Shown: positions 22,063 through 34,900 of the stretch, piece after piece | How positions within the stretch are numbered: the stretch's first letter is position 1 | How the letters are laid out: every line of letters starts with the position of its first letter | From: Bromus sterilis | Taxonomy: Eukaryota > Streptophyta > Magnoliopsida > Poales > Poaceae | Reading direction: 5' to 3' | DNA length: 64,000 bases | NCBI GenBank assembly: GCA_950022295.1 | Contig: OX465598.1 | Location: 7,254,001 to 7,318,000 of the forward strand | Notes under the pieces: generated by a model | Told to the model about the DNA's origin: nothing | Seen by the model: the letters and a program-made list of their open reading frames with translations, nothing else | Databases searched by the model: none | Position numbers and translations under genes: made by a program

Positions 22063-25000
22063 GTCCGCTGCTCGACCTTGCTTGTCCGAAAATCTATGGT
22101 CTTTCCAGCACTGTGAAAAAAGAATGAAAAGTATTAATCATCTCAATATTAAAGACAGTAAGATGTATAGTGCTAGCCTCCTAGCTTACAAAATAAAAGT
22201 TTGTGCAGTGCCTTTAGATGAATTTTATCATTGGTGGTTCTCCTTTAAGATGAGTTTCAAACACTTCATATATTTCTTTATTGCTATCCACCAAAATACT
22301 TTATGAAAATAATTATCTGCTAGTTCAGAAACTGATCAGTTCCGAGTAACAGCACCGGAGCAGAAAACTGCATAGTGAAAATATTGAAAATAAGCATGTT
22401 AAACTAAATATGCGCCATAGAAAATTCAGCAGCAATCCTAAGCCATCAAAAAATTAGCATACTCTCTTCTGTCACATCTTATTTGCGGTGCCCCTCAGAG
22501 AATGACCTCTGGATAACATATAAGGTGTGTTCCACACGTCCACATTTAATTGCACTCAGCAATAATTGTTCTAAATTATTTGGAAGGCACTGAACCATCT
22601 ATAAGACTATAATATATAAACGGGTTAGATCGTAAAAGCAATCATAGTGGTAATGGCAGTTTCTAACTGCAGATGCAGGCCAGATTCTCCATAAAGCACA
22701 CATACTACAGAGTGGATAGCTCAGTTGAAAACTTGAAATATGCCAACAAGATGGTTCCAAACAAAGAAAAGGAAAACCAGATGGCAATAAAGGGCACAAG
22801 GGTGATAAGATGTAATGCAGCTAGATCATAGAAAAACTATATTCACAGCATATCCATACCAAAAAGATAGATGAATATCTTTATATAGAGCAGAGATGGA
22901 TACAAAATCTGAACCATGAATAACCATTCAAATTATGTTTCATGATGTTCAAATGTTTGAATATCACCATCCACAATCATATCCTCTTCAGAGATGATAT
23001 CATTCACACGAGGTTGAAAAAGTCTAAACTTCCTTCATTTAGTAGATGCCTCAGACCCATAGTTCAGTACTAAGAGTGACATCTGAATTTGATAGTGATC
23101 CAGATCTTGGGGTCATGTTCTTCCTAAAACCAAATCATATGCCAACCTAAGAAGAATCCTACTACCTATCACTATCATACCGTGACAACCATGCTTTGGT
23201 GCATCATCAATTTTAGTGCCTAGTGGTGCAGCCGATGTTTGTTTGTCAGATTTGTGACGTCCTGATTAGAAAAGCAATGGCAGCTTACACCATATTGATA
23301 TTTCGGTCTAGAATTATAGACTATCAATTGCGGGATCACAAAGATCTGCACCAAACCAAATGGCTACAATTATACAAATGTGGATTTCCTCCATAGGTAG
23401 AATAAATGTAAGTGAGAAAAAAAAATAAAGAAGCCTGGAAATATCAGTGCAATGTAGATTTCTTACACACCTAAGAAATTCTATTTTTGATTTACACAAA
23501 CCTTGGCAAAGAAAAAACTATAACCATACCTTGGTGGAAAAAGACGGCAATATGGCACAACTGTAAGACAAGCAAGAATGCTACATATTAATATAGAAGC
23601 AATTAAAGATATAGGCTGTTCTTCTCTTTTCACACCTTCCAGATGTTTTGGAAGGTGTAGTTTTGATATATTCCCAAGAATGGATTTGCCACTACTTCAT
23701 GATAGTGGGGTGCACAAACTTATTTATTTTGATTAATTACACTAATTGGTGGTTTGCAGGGGACTATGTATTCCCATTTTTCCATGATAAAGAAGGCACT
23801 CGATGAATAGGGTTCGTTGTATTAGTCTATTTGCTTGAGATTTAATGTAGTGGACGAGGCATAAGTACACTAGAACACAATTGTCCCAACCAGTCACATC
23901 TCGACAACGGTTTGGCCTGGCTAGCTAGTAGGACTTTATTGGTCAAGTGAACAATGTGGGTCATGCATCAAGGCCTTTGTCAATCCAGGAGAATCATGCG
24001 ATTGAACTGGGGGGCAAGACAAAAAAAGATCAACATTAATTATCAGGAATTGAATTATGGTTTCAAGCCCTCAATTGAAATTGGAGATTATGCTGGTATT
24101 TATCATTTAGACTATTTTGTTTACAAATTCGGTGATTCCTTGCAGGATACTCAAAATATTATCATTCACTAACCACTCATTTAGAATGTTGAACTGATTT
24201 GGTGATGATGAATCTCTGTATAAGTGCAACTAGAACCATGTCATGTGAACTCACTTACATATTCATCAATGCACATAAAGGCAGGAATACAGAGGCAACA
24301 CAGGCTACAATCTAGAGAGATTTATCTCACGAGGAATACCAACTCCTTTTACCCTTTCTAGCCACAATCTCATATCCTAATTAATGGACTAATAATTCTC
24401 AGGGGAAATGCCCAGGTAAAAAAAAAAGGGGGAAATGGAAATGTGTTTGTAAGGTTCTATCAGTGCAGTTCTGAGATAGTTATAAATAATTGCAATTCAT
24501 CAAGTAAACTCAAATCTATACTAGCATAAAAAGAGTGGGTTGCGGAGATAAAAAAAATCACCCGTTCAATTACGTGAATCCGATGGTCTATATTACCTTG
24601 ATGTTTAGCGCTAAACAAGGTAAGCACCCTTCCCCCAAATTAATAGCATAGGTAATCTCAACGCCATCACTAACCAATTAATCATATCATACAATCAACG
24701 TGCAATTAAGATCTTGACAAATAATAACGTAAAATTTAGTTAATATATTTCCTAATACTAACGTGCAACATGGTTACTAGTTTTTATAACAATCTAGTTA
24801 GTTTGATCAATAGAAAAGATTATTTTCTGAGTATCCAATAACCTGGCAAACATATACTAGTACTATCTCTTGGAAAAGGTTTCTCCATGAAAAGATAGCG
24901 CTTTTCACATGAAATTATTGCTCTCCACAAAATGAGTCATGAGAACCATGCATATATGCGTAGGACACAGGAAAAAAATGTTAATTGCACTTGCGGTACA

Positions 25001-26209
25001 TTAACTTGTACCACGGGTACATATTCATACATAAAGTTGAAAAACTACACAACTTGGTCCATTAACTTGTAATGTGGGTTCATTTAAATACATAATGCGG
25101 TTCTTTATCCCTTATATGATTTTTCTGTCGCAACTGTATCGTTTTCCTATTTTTCTAGATAAAGATTTTTTTAAAAATTAACTGACTTGATCCACAGGTC
25201 AGTTACACATTAGGAGACTAATGAGACACCACAGCTCAGTGAGGCCAATCCCCCATGTTGCGTCACTGGAGGCATGACCGGCCGAATGACCCCCGCTAGT
25301 TGCATCACTACCGCGCCGACCACTAGGGACATCGCACGTGTCACTGTCCAAGGCCCCATGTGAAAGAGCGACAACGAACTGCACGTTTCGTCATTCGTGT
25401 TACGGCGACGCTGCATGTGCCCTGGTCGCCCATGGCACGCCAGGCGCTGGTACCTCCCTCGGTAGTGGGCACTGCACAGTCATAAATGTGTTGTTACTGC
25501 CGATGTGTGACAGAGCTACACGAAGTAGAACACGTGCGCTCGTCGTCTTCGACATAGCTGCCTCTCTCTGGTTGTGGTCGGGCGTGGACATGAGCTAGTG
25601 AGCGTGGACGGAAGACGTGCCTGGCGGCAACAACATTCTTGATCATCACGGTTGCCATGACAACCTTGCAACGAATGACACCATGGACTATGCCGGTTGT
25701 CCTATGTTGCGCACGGGTACGGTTACGACTGCGTGACTATCATCGTCATGCTGCTAGTGTTGGTGCTATCACACAAAATTACTCTTGGTGCATCACTGTG
25801 CGTTATTTTGACGAGCGGTATTTAGTGACAGCTACAGCACAATGACGCGGCCATCGACAACTGCATTGGTCGCCCCTTCAAACATACCTCTATTCTGTGA
25901 CAGGCTCGAGCGGGCACATAGAGACGCTTGAAGGCGTCAACATGTGTTCGCCTGATGCACGGAGCCTCGCTGGTGGCATCGAGAGGAAAAATTTTGTCGC
26001 ATCGGCTAGCACCACCTCCGGCCTCTTCATAACCATTGGTGAGCTCCGGGAGATGAGGCGTCGGGTGGTGGCGGATGAGACATGAGTGATGCATAAATGG
26101 AGGTAGTTCATGGTGTGTAAATTACTTGAGTATCAGGTGGTTTCTTATAAATAACATTGACACATGTCTACTCATGGAAGATTTGGACTCTTTTGTATGG
26201 ATTTGTTTC

Positions 26210-29200
26210 GGCAGTGCAAGTTGATGTACTAAAGATGTAATTAACTCCAGGGCAAAGTGGAGGTACTTATTTCGTATAAATAATGTGTTTGGTATTGTGT
26301 GTGCCAAGTGCCAACTAGCATGTCCATTTTTGCATATCGGAAAATAAATCGATATAAGATCTTCAAATTTTCAATGATTTTTCCTAACTTGCTGGAGTAA
26401 ATAGCAAAAAAACTACCAGAATTCGGGTCGTCATTCCGAAAAACTACCACTTTAAAAAACGTCTGATAACTACCATGTCAGAGGTCAAAAATTTTATTAA
26501 ACACAAGTCACTCGCTAGTGGCGTTATAAGCCTGTTTATGACATTTCGGACCCACTTGTCAGTTTTACTTATTATAGAAAAGTCCCTGAAAGAAAAATGA
26601 AAAAGCAATCAGACCCCTACCTCCTTCTCATCTCTCCCCGTGCGCTGTCCTCCTCCTCCCAGGCTGCCCTGCTTCCATGGCCGCCCCACCCAGGCCGCCC
26701 TCCTCCCTTGGCCGCCCCCGCTCCCATGGCCACCCAACCTAGGCCATCCGAGGCTTCCGCCGAGGCCGACTACGCCAAGGTCGCCTTCGCCCGGGGCCGC
26801 CTCCGCCGAGGTCGCAATCGCCCGAGGCCGCCTCCGCCCGGGGACACAACTGCCGAGGCCGCCGTCGCCCAGGGTCGAGGTCGCCTCCGCCCGGGGACGC
26901 AACCGTCGAGGCCGCCTTGGGGCTGGCGCGCCTGAGGCCGCCTCCGCACAGGGCCGGCGCGCCCGATGCCGCCGCGCCCGGGGCCTGGGAGTAGCAGCGG
27001 CTGGCCATGGTCGGCGCCTTTGTCGGTGGCCGATGACCAGCAGTGTCGCGATCTGCCTTGTACCGTCGTGATTCCCCTCCTCCCGGCGCTGCCGCGTTTC
27101 TCCTCCTCTGGTGCCTTCAAGCGACACCTTCCCGCCCCAGCCCCGCAGCCCCGGCGAGCTCACCGGCCAGTTCCGGCGGCCGACCGAGAATAGGGACCTG
27201 TTTGTTATTATTATCATTTTCAGGGATCTATTTTGTAAAAATTAAATCTGACAAGTGGGCCCAATATGTCATAATCATGGTTAAAAATTGCTAAGATGGT
27301 CATCAGAGTTTTTAAAAAAATTGACCTCTGACATGGTAGTTATCAAAGACGTTTTTTAAAGTGGTAGTTTTTCGGAATGACGACCCGAATTCTGGTAGTT
27401 TTTTGCTATTTACTCTTAACTTGCTGCCAACTGAATGATTTTTTGCTTTGAGTGAACTGAATTTTGAGATATAAACAACAAGAGAGAGAAAATTGTTTTC
27501 TTTGTTCACTTTGGTAGGGGGAAAGCTTGGATTCAAATCAAACACACCAAAAATCCTTTTGTGTCTCTACTTACATTAGATGAATGTGTACAGTATGCCC
27601 CTCACTAAATGCAGTCTAAGAAGGAAATCAACAATTTACCAAATCACAGAGCAGCGAGCTATCCATAAGAATTAACTATTGAGCAGAAAACGACAATACC
27701 GAGGGGCGGGGGATTTCTCTAAGCTGACCGCCCCAAGTTGACCCAGGAGACAGGGTAACAAGTAGTACTATTTTTAGCAGTGAACCTATCTTGTCTTGAG
27801 ACTAAATTCGAGATATTTTCTCTGGCAAACGTGGAAAATAACTATAATATACACACCAACCACGCACACAAGTGTCGAGAGGACAACTAATCAAACTAAC
27901 TCGCAGCTAAGAATTTCTTTGTAAGTATGGCAGCTCCAAAAGTTAGATCAGGTTTGGCAAGAAAAAGAAGGCCTGACATTGGCGCGAACCCAAATCTACA
28001 AGAAAGAAGTGACAGGCCAGTTCCTCCACCCTCCCTCTCACCCAATTCTTCACCGAATGCAAGGTACTCATGTATTTATTTCGATTAATTACACCAATTG
28101 GTGATTGCGATTAATTATGCCAATTGATGGTTTTGAAGGGACTCACATATTCCCATCTTTCCATGATAAATAAGGCACTCAATGAATAAGGCTTTGCTGT
28201 ATTAAACTACTGTATTAGCTTCAGATTGTAAGTAGTGGACCAGGCATACTATGTGGGGTCATGCATCAAGGCCTTTGCCAAGGCTAGGACAAGAAAAACC
28301 AACATTAATTATCAGGAATTGAATTTTGGTTTCATGCCCTCATTTGAAATTTGAGATTATACTAGTATTTATCATGTTAGACTATTTGTTTACAGATTCA
28401 GTCATTCCAAAGGATTTTCAAAAATAGTAATGCATAAATCCCTCATTTAGAATTTTAAACTGGTTTGGTGATGATGAATATCTGTACACCTGCAACTGGA
28501 ACCATGTCATGTGAACTCACTTGCATATTCGTCAATACACAGAATACAGAGGCAAAACAGTCTACAACCTAAAGAGATCCGTCTCACGATACACAAGATA
28601 TTCCTGATACTATCTTATTTTATTCTTTTTTCCCAGAATTTCGTCATAATTGATGGGAAAATCATTCTCGCTAAAAATGTACAGAGATTGGTAAGGTTTC
28701 TTAGTGCAGTTCTGAGATATAGTTATAAATAATTACAATTTCTTCAAGTAAACTCAAAATTTTATAATAAACAATGTAATTAGTTCGACCAAAAGGCGAG
28801 ACTATTCAGCGAGCTGTATCCAAAAAAATGTAAGGATATACTAATACTATATGTTGGAAAAGATGCCCCCCACAGTTTTATCCATGGAAAGAATGCATCT
28901 GCTACATGAACGTATTGCTCTCCACAAAATGAGCCACGAGAACCATGCATATAGGCATAAGACGCGGAGCAAAGTTGAGGAGCATGTTTCCTTTAAATAA
29001 TGTGTTTGGTACTGTGTGCGCCAACAAGCATGTGCATATATTTATTTTGGAGAGAGAAAAAAAATCAGCAGTAAGATCTTGGAATCTTTCAATGATTTCC
29101 CTAACTTGCTGCCAACTGGATGGTGTTTTTCCTTTGAGTGGGCTGAATTTTCTGACTTGTACAACCAGAGGGGAAAAGCTTCTTTTCTTTCTCCACTTTG

Positions 29201-30490
29201 GTAGGGATCAAATCAAACACACCCACCATGCTTTTGTGTTTCTACTTCCATTACATGAATGTGTACAGTAAGACCCTCCCCTAAATGCAGTTAAGTAGGA
29301 AATTAACAATTTACCAAATTAAAGAGCCGAGACCAGCAAGTAAACAAAGATGTACTAAAAGGGAAATTTGCACTAAGCTGACCACCACAATTCGCCCGAC
29401 GAGACAGGGTTTTCAGAGTAATACTTTATTTATCAGTCAACCAATCTTCAGACAAAATGCGACCCACTTTCTGTATCAAATGTGGAACATAATATACACA
29501 CCAAACATTCACTCATGTGTCAAGAAGAGAGCTAATCATGACTAACTCGCAGCTCAGCTGAAAAACTGCAGCCCGGAAAAGGTTTCTCCACAGAAAGATG
29601 GCGCATGTCACATGAACGTATCTCTCCACAAAATAGCCATGAGTCATGAGAAGTTGAGAACCATGCATATAGGCATAGGACACAGGGCAACGTAGAGGTG
29701 CTTGTTTCCTATAAATAGTGTGTTTGGTAGTGTGTGTGACAACTAGCGTGTGCATATTCAGATCTCAGAAAAATAAATCATGATATAAGATCTTCAATGA
29801 TTTTCCTAACTTGCTGTCAACATGACAATGTTTTTTTCCTTTGAGTGAACTGCATTTTCTGATATAAACAACAAGAGGAGAAAAACTTGTTTTATTTCTT
29901 CACTTTGGCAGGGGGCAAGTTTGGGGTCAAACCAAACACACCCAAAAAAAAATTGTGCCTCTACTTACATTACATGAATGTGTACAGTACGACCTTCCCT
30001 AAATGAAGTTTAAGTAGGAAATCGACAATTCACCGAATCACAGAGCAGCCAGCCGGCGAGTAATGAATGCCAATAAAAACCAACTACCTAGCAGAGAACA
30101 GAATGTACTTAACAGGGAAAATTTCAGTAAGCTAACAGCGCGAATTTGACCCAGGAACAGGGTTTTCAGAGCAAGTGCTATTTTTAGAAGTCAACCAATC
30201 TTCAGACTAGATTCGACCCACTTTCTGCATCAAATGTGGAAAGCAATATGCACACCAACCATGCATACAAGTGTCAAGAGGAGAACTAGTCAGACCATTC
30301 GGGTTTTACGACAGCTCAGAAATTCCTTTTTAACAATAGCAGCTCCAAAAGTTAGATCAGGCATGACGAGAAAAAGAAGCCCTGACATTGGAGCAAACAC
30401 AAATCTACAAGAAGAAGAAGGCGACAGTCCGGTTTCTCTCGATCAATTCTTCACCGGACGCAAGGATCACAGCCACAGCACCCCGTAGCC
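26210..30490. repeat. Three serial copies of an intron module
   Basis: A module beginning GCAAAGTGGAGGTACTT/TATAAATAATGTGTTTGGTA and passing through AACTTGCTGCCAACTGGATG, CTACTTACATTACATGAATG, GACAGGGTTTTCAGAG and (in two copies) AAAAGTTAGATCAGG occurs with landmarks at about 26386, 29105 and 29805. Copy 2 carries the same three (about 46692, 48435 and 49139), so the triplication is older than the gene duplication. The last module runs up to the 5'UTR splice donor. Each module contains a TATAAATA-like word on the plus strand. Confidence 0.75.
26395..27416. mobile_element. Mutator-like (Pack-MULE-like) element, 1,022 bp, long terminal inverted repeats
   Basis: The ends are inverted repeats of about 95 bases (starting GAGTAAATAGCAAAAA and containing CCGAATTCTGGTAG in inverse). 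The flanks TAACTTGCTG at 26385-26394 and 27417-27426 form a 9-10-base target duplication. NF-YC copy 2 holds the uninterrupted site at about 46690 (CCTAACTTGCTGCCAAC). Long terminal inverted repeats and a 9-10-base duplication identify the Mutator superfamily. The core (26600-27200) is over-rich in GC with Pro/Arg/Ala-rich low-complexity frames on both strands and no transposase. It looks like captured genic or repeat DNA, as in Pack-MULEs; the parent gene is not recognisable. Confidence 0.88.
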
Positions 30491-30615
30491 CTACCGGAAT
30501 CTCACGCACGCGGCACACAGCGGATACGCCGGGGAAATCGGCCACGACGGGCGTAGGTAGCAGGCAGAGAGCTCCCGATCAGAGGAAATCAAGAACCGGG
30601 TATTCGAACACTTAC

Positions 30616-30840
30616 TCGGAGGCTTCAGGAAGTGCAGGGCTCGGTCGGGGGCAGAGCGGCGAGCGGCCTCGCCTTGCGCCGCCGGAATCTCGGCCGCTCG
30701 GCGGCTAGGGTAGGCGCGGATTGGATTGGATTGGTTTGGATTTGATTGGAGAGACGCCCTCCCCTCTCTCGGCTGGGCGGCTCTGTCTTCCCTGGTTCTT
30801 AAATTCTCTTCGGGGCGAGAGCGAGCGTCCCATTGGCAGG
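30616..30840 (-). promoter_or_regulatory. NF-YC copy 1: 5'UTR exon and proximal promoter with CCAAT box
   Basis: The GC-rich leader exon begins downstream of a TATA-like AATTTAA (minus strand, 30799-30805) and ends at the donor at 30615. A CCAAT box (ATTGG on the plus strand, 30832-30836) lies about 30 bases further upstream. The exon and core promoter are conserved in copy 2 (50306-50525). The leader has no ATG that would start a long frame into the coding exon. Transcription start near 30770 is inferred from the TATA-like site. Confidence 0.6.
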
Positions 30841-31252
30841 CAGGAGCACGCCGAGGGTCTCGAGCCCTGTTCTCGGGTACGGACGGACGGGGGACCCGGT
30901 AAGCGATGGCTCTCTTTCCATTTGCGTTCGGGTCCTCCTGCCCGCCGGTAAAGCGAGGCCGGGCTGTGGTTTGCTTCGGCCCGGCCCAGGTGTCATGTCC
31001 GCAACTTATATCAAAACATGTATGTACTTACCCGAAAATAAAAACGTTCCCTCTCGTTAGGGTTTTCTCGGCGACTCTGTCGACGCACGTTGAGAATTTT
31101 CTTCTCCGGCCGGCGCTCTCATCTACGCTCGGCAGGTTTTGTTGGATTGCTTGTCGATCCAGCGACCTGTCCCTGCGGACGCTGCGAGCTCGGACGCCTG
31201 GAGGGGGGACAGGTCCGATCTATATCGGACTAGGGTTCAAGATTTGTTCTAC

Positions 31253-31785
31253 ATGGCGTCGGGTGCTTCTGGATTGGGGACTAAAGATGATGATCTGGAG
31301 AAGATGATGGCTACGCTAGGGTTGACCGAGGAGGATCTGGATGATGTGGTTGTTGAGGATGTGGTCGAACAACCAGATCGCCTTACTCGTTGGACGGCTG
31401 TTGCGTGAGTCCATACATCAAAACCTTACAGTCAATTCTGGTTCTTCAAGAATATGAGATCGGCATGGGACCTGGAACGTGTTATGCTTGAAGATTGGGA
31501 ACGTGTTATGCTTGAAGGACCCTGGAATTTCAGAGGCAATGCAGTGATACTTGCGCCGTATGATGGGTTCACCAAGCCTACTACTGTGCTTTTGGATACT
31601 TTGGAATTGTGGGCGCAAATCCATGACTTCCCAGATAATTTTTTCCCGCTGTTGCCTGCCCTAGCAGGAAAACTTGGAGAACTCGTTTTTGTGGAGCCAC
31701 GATCGCAAGACTTTGAAGGTAACTTCAGGCGAGTCAAGGTCAAGATTGATGTCAACAAAGCCCTGAAGAACCGGCGACCCTGCTG
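31253..31785 (+). pseudogene. LINE ORF1 (DUF4283-type nucleic-acid binding protein), deleted and truncated
   Basis: An N-terminal acidic segment (DDDLEKMMATLGLTEEDLDD) leads to a stop at 31406. The remainder continues in another frame with WFFKNMRSAWDL, GPWNFRGNAV-LAPYDG and FEGNFRRVKVKIDV, which are hallmarks of the DUF4283 domain of plant LINE ORF1. A segment in the middle is missing, replaced by a short duplicated ERVMLE piece. The Cys/His zinc knuckle that normally follows is absent, and ORF2 starts only about 140 bases on. This is a deletion derivative and cannot encode a complete RNA-binding protein. Confidence 0.72.
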
Positions 31786-31921
31786 ATGTTCCTCCTAGCC
31801 CTCCTCCTAAGCAGGATCCGAAAAGATAAAAAACTATCTCAGCCACTAAACCCTCTGACCAGAATCAAAAACCCCCAAATGCACAATCGGCGGGCTCCCT
31901 AGGGGGGCACCGCCGTGCACA

Positions 31922-34900
31922 ATGAGTCTCTTGTGTTGGAACTGTTGCGGGCTGGGTAACCCCACGACAGTTCGCGAGGCTCGCGAATTGGCGAGCAAGT
32001 TTACCCCCGCCGTGTTTTGCCTCGTGGAAACAAAAATCAATCAAACACGTGCGGAGTGCTTAAGTTCTGCTTTTGGCTACAACAAATCTTTCGTTGTGGG
32101 GAGCTCTGGCCGCAGTGGAGGGCTTGTGATCTTTTGGAATGAGGAGATTGATCTGGAGGTGAAGGGCTCTTCGAAGTATCACATTGATATGGTTGTTTCT
32201 GGCCTCGGCCCCGCTCCGTGGAGGCTATCATGTGTGTACGGTGAAGCCCAAGTACCTGAGAGACATAAAACATGGGACATGCTCCGGTCTATTGCGGTCT
32301 CTCCGATTGTCCCGTGGGTAGTCATCGGTGACTTCAACGAGGTACTGTTTCATTCTGAATATGAGGGGATTGGGACTAGGACCCAATCACAACTTGAATC
32401 CTTCAGAGAGGCGCTGGACGTTTGCGGCAGTTTGGATCTTGGTCACACGGGAACGCAGTGGACGTTTGAGAAACGTGTGGCTGGAGGGACGTATACAAGG
32501 GTTCGGCTAGATCGAGCCATAGCTGACCCCGAGTGGACTGCCATGTTCCCTGATTCAATTGTCCAGCACCACAACACTGCTTGCTTAGATCATGTTGCTG
32601 TCGTGCTATGCTTTGATCAAGAACTAACGAACCAAAGAGGAGCAAAACCCTTTCTCTACGAGTTGATGTGGGACTCGCATGAAGGTCTTAAACCCTGTGT
32701 CCAGACTGGTTGGACAAAAGGAGGCAGTGCAGCTTCGGTTGCACAACTAAAGGATAAACTGTCGGGACTTTCTTCTAATCTAGCAAGTTGGGATCGCACC
32801 ACCTTTGGTATTGTAAGACAGACTATCCAGCAGCTCAAAAGGGAACTCGAGGCTCTCAAGTCTGCCCCCAGCCGGTCCGGCCCTTCTATACGAGAATTAC
32901 AAAAAATTGATCAGCTGGTGGAGTTATATCATCGGGAAGAGGTTCTTTGGAAGCAAAGATCAAGAATAGAGTGGCTCTCTGGAGGCGACAAAAACACATG
33001 GTTCTTTCGTCTTAGAGCGTCCATGAGAAGGAGGAAAAAACTGATCAAATCACTTCATAATGCAAATAGAGATGTTATCAGCAGTGTGGACGAGCTCGAG
33101 AGTATGACCACTCAATTCTACAAAGACTTATTCTCGTTCGAGGGAGTGAGTAATATGGATGAGGTGCTGGCCTCGGTCCCCTCGAAGGTCACCAGGGAGA
33201 TGAATGCCTTGTTGGATGCTGATTTCTCTAGGGATGAGGTCAAAAAGGCGCTTTTTCAGATGTTCCCTCTGAAGGCACGGGGGCCTGATGGTTTCCTGGC
33301 GCACTTTTTTCAGAAACACTGGGATGTGTGTGGCGAAGAGGTCACAAATGATGTGCTCCTCATTGTCAGGGGGCAGGAGAGTGCTGAGATCATCAACAAC
33401 ACTTTTCTAGTACTGATCCCTAAAGTCAAGAATCCAACCTTGCTGTCCCAGTTCCGCCCCATCAGCCTATGCAATGTCTTGTACAAGATTGCTTCAAAAG
33501 TTCTTGCAAACCGGTTGAAAGTAATTCTCCCTGACATAATCTCATCTGAGCAGTCTGCTTTTGTTCCGGGGCGTATGATCACTGACATATCATAGTAGCC
33601 TATGAATGCCTTCATTTTATGAAAAGGAACAAAGCAATAAAACACCGTCATTGCGCATTGAAGCTTGATATGATGAAGGCACATGACAGGGTAGAATGAA
33701 ACTATCTACAGGCAATGATGCAGAAACTGGGCTTTTCCGAGAAGTGGGTGTCGACTGTCATGGGCCTGGTGCGGTCTGTGTCTTACTCTGTAATGTTTAA
33801 TGGTAAAAAGTTGGAGGATTTTAAGCCAACCAGAGGTATTCGGCAAGGAGATCCCATATCTCCCTATTTGTTTTTACTAGCAGCAGAGGGCCTTTCAGGC
33901 CTCCTCAAAAACAGAGATCCATCATCTCAACTTAGTGGATTACAAGTGGCTCCTTCGGCACCACCTGTTAATCATCTATTGTTTACAGATGACAGCCTGC
34001 TACTATTTAAAGCAAATTCAGAGGGAGCACATGAGGTGTCAAACTTACTGAATCTCTATTGTAATGCTTCAGGCCAAAGAGTAAACACAAGCAAGTCATC
34101 AGTTTACTTTAGCAAGGGATGTCCAGAAACGGCCAAGGAAGAAGTTAAGGACATCTTGGATGTTCATACTGAAACTCTAAACGAGAAATACCTTCGGCTC
34201 CCTTAGGATATTGGTGCTTCCAAATCTGGTGCTTTCAAGTATCTTAAAGACCGTATGTGGGGGAAGGTAAAGGGTTGGATTGAAAAGATTTTTAGTTCAG
34301 CCAGCAAGGAGATTCTTATCAAGTCGGTTGCCCAAGCGGTGCCGGTCTATTCTATGTCCTGTTTCAAACTTCCTCGGGGTCTCTGCGAACACCTGAACAA
34401 GCTCATGCGCCAGTTCTTTTGGGGTAGCAAACAAGGAAAGAGGAAGCCTCATTGGGTATCATGGAAGACTATGACACAAGCAAAGAAGGATGGAGGCCAT
34501 GGCTTTCGGGACCTAGAACTGTTTAATGTCGCACTCCTTGCGCGTCAGGCGTGGAGGGTCCTCTCCAACCCAGACACGTTGTGTGCTCGTTTGCTGAAGG
34601 CGAATTACTTCCCCAACATGGACTTTCTGGAAGCAGAATTAGGCAACCACCCTTCGCAGATTTGGCGTGGAATCATGGAAGGAAAAGATGCCCTTAAACT
34701 GGGGCTGATTAAGAGAATTGGGGATGGAAACTCTACCAGCATCTGGAACAAAAATTGGATACCACGGGATCACAAGCTTCGGCCGATTGCGTGTCTATCG
34801 GCAGTCAAACCAAATACTGTGTCTGATCTCATTATACAGTCCGAGGCCAAGTGGAACAATGATCTCGTTCACCAAGTTTTCCTCCCGGCTGATGCAAGCC

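Larger units (their letters stand above)
22111..30615 (-). other. Giant 5'UTR intron of NF-YC copy 1 (about 8.5 kb)
   Basis: The donor is A|GTAAGT at 30615-30610 and the acceptor is TTTTTCACAG at 22120-22111, both conserved in copy 2. The intron contains no supported gene. It holds a Mutator-like element (26395-27416), a set of internally repeated units (26.2-30.5 kb) and otherwise AT-rich DNA shared with copy 2. A GC-richer stretch at 25200-26100 is also shared with copy 2 (45540-46370) and so predates the duplication. Confidence 0.65.
21078..30836. repeat. NF-YC segmental duplication, copy 1
   Basis: The block is collinear with 37145-50526, from the 3' flank (TTGGTCT-GCATCATAAAACC) through the coding exon, the long leader intron and the 5'UTR exon to the proximal promoter. 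Similarity stops just beyond the CCAAT-box position near 30836. Differences are mainly insertions: a Mutator-like element in this copy, and LINE, LINE-fragment and MITE insertions in the other. Confidence 0.85.

Noticed and set aside
22705..22760. tRNA-like start (GTGGATAGCTCAGTTG) in the NF-YC intron
   Set aside because: It has an A-box-like word only. No acceptor stem or anticodon arm can be formed and the equivalent in copy 2 is not conserved in the required positions.
26597..27217. Overlapping Pro/Arg/Ala-rich frames of up to 202 codons as a gene
   Set aside because: They lie inside a Mutator-like element, exist on both strands, and are products of extreme GC content.
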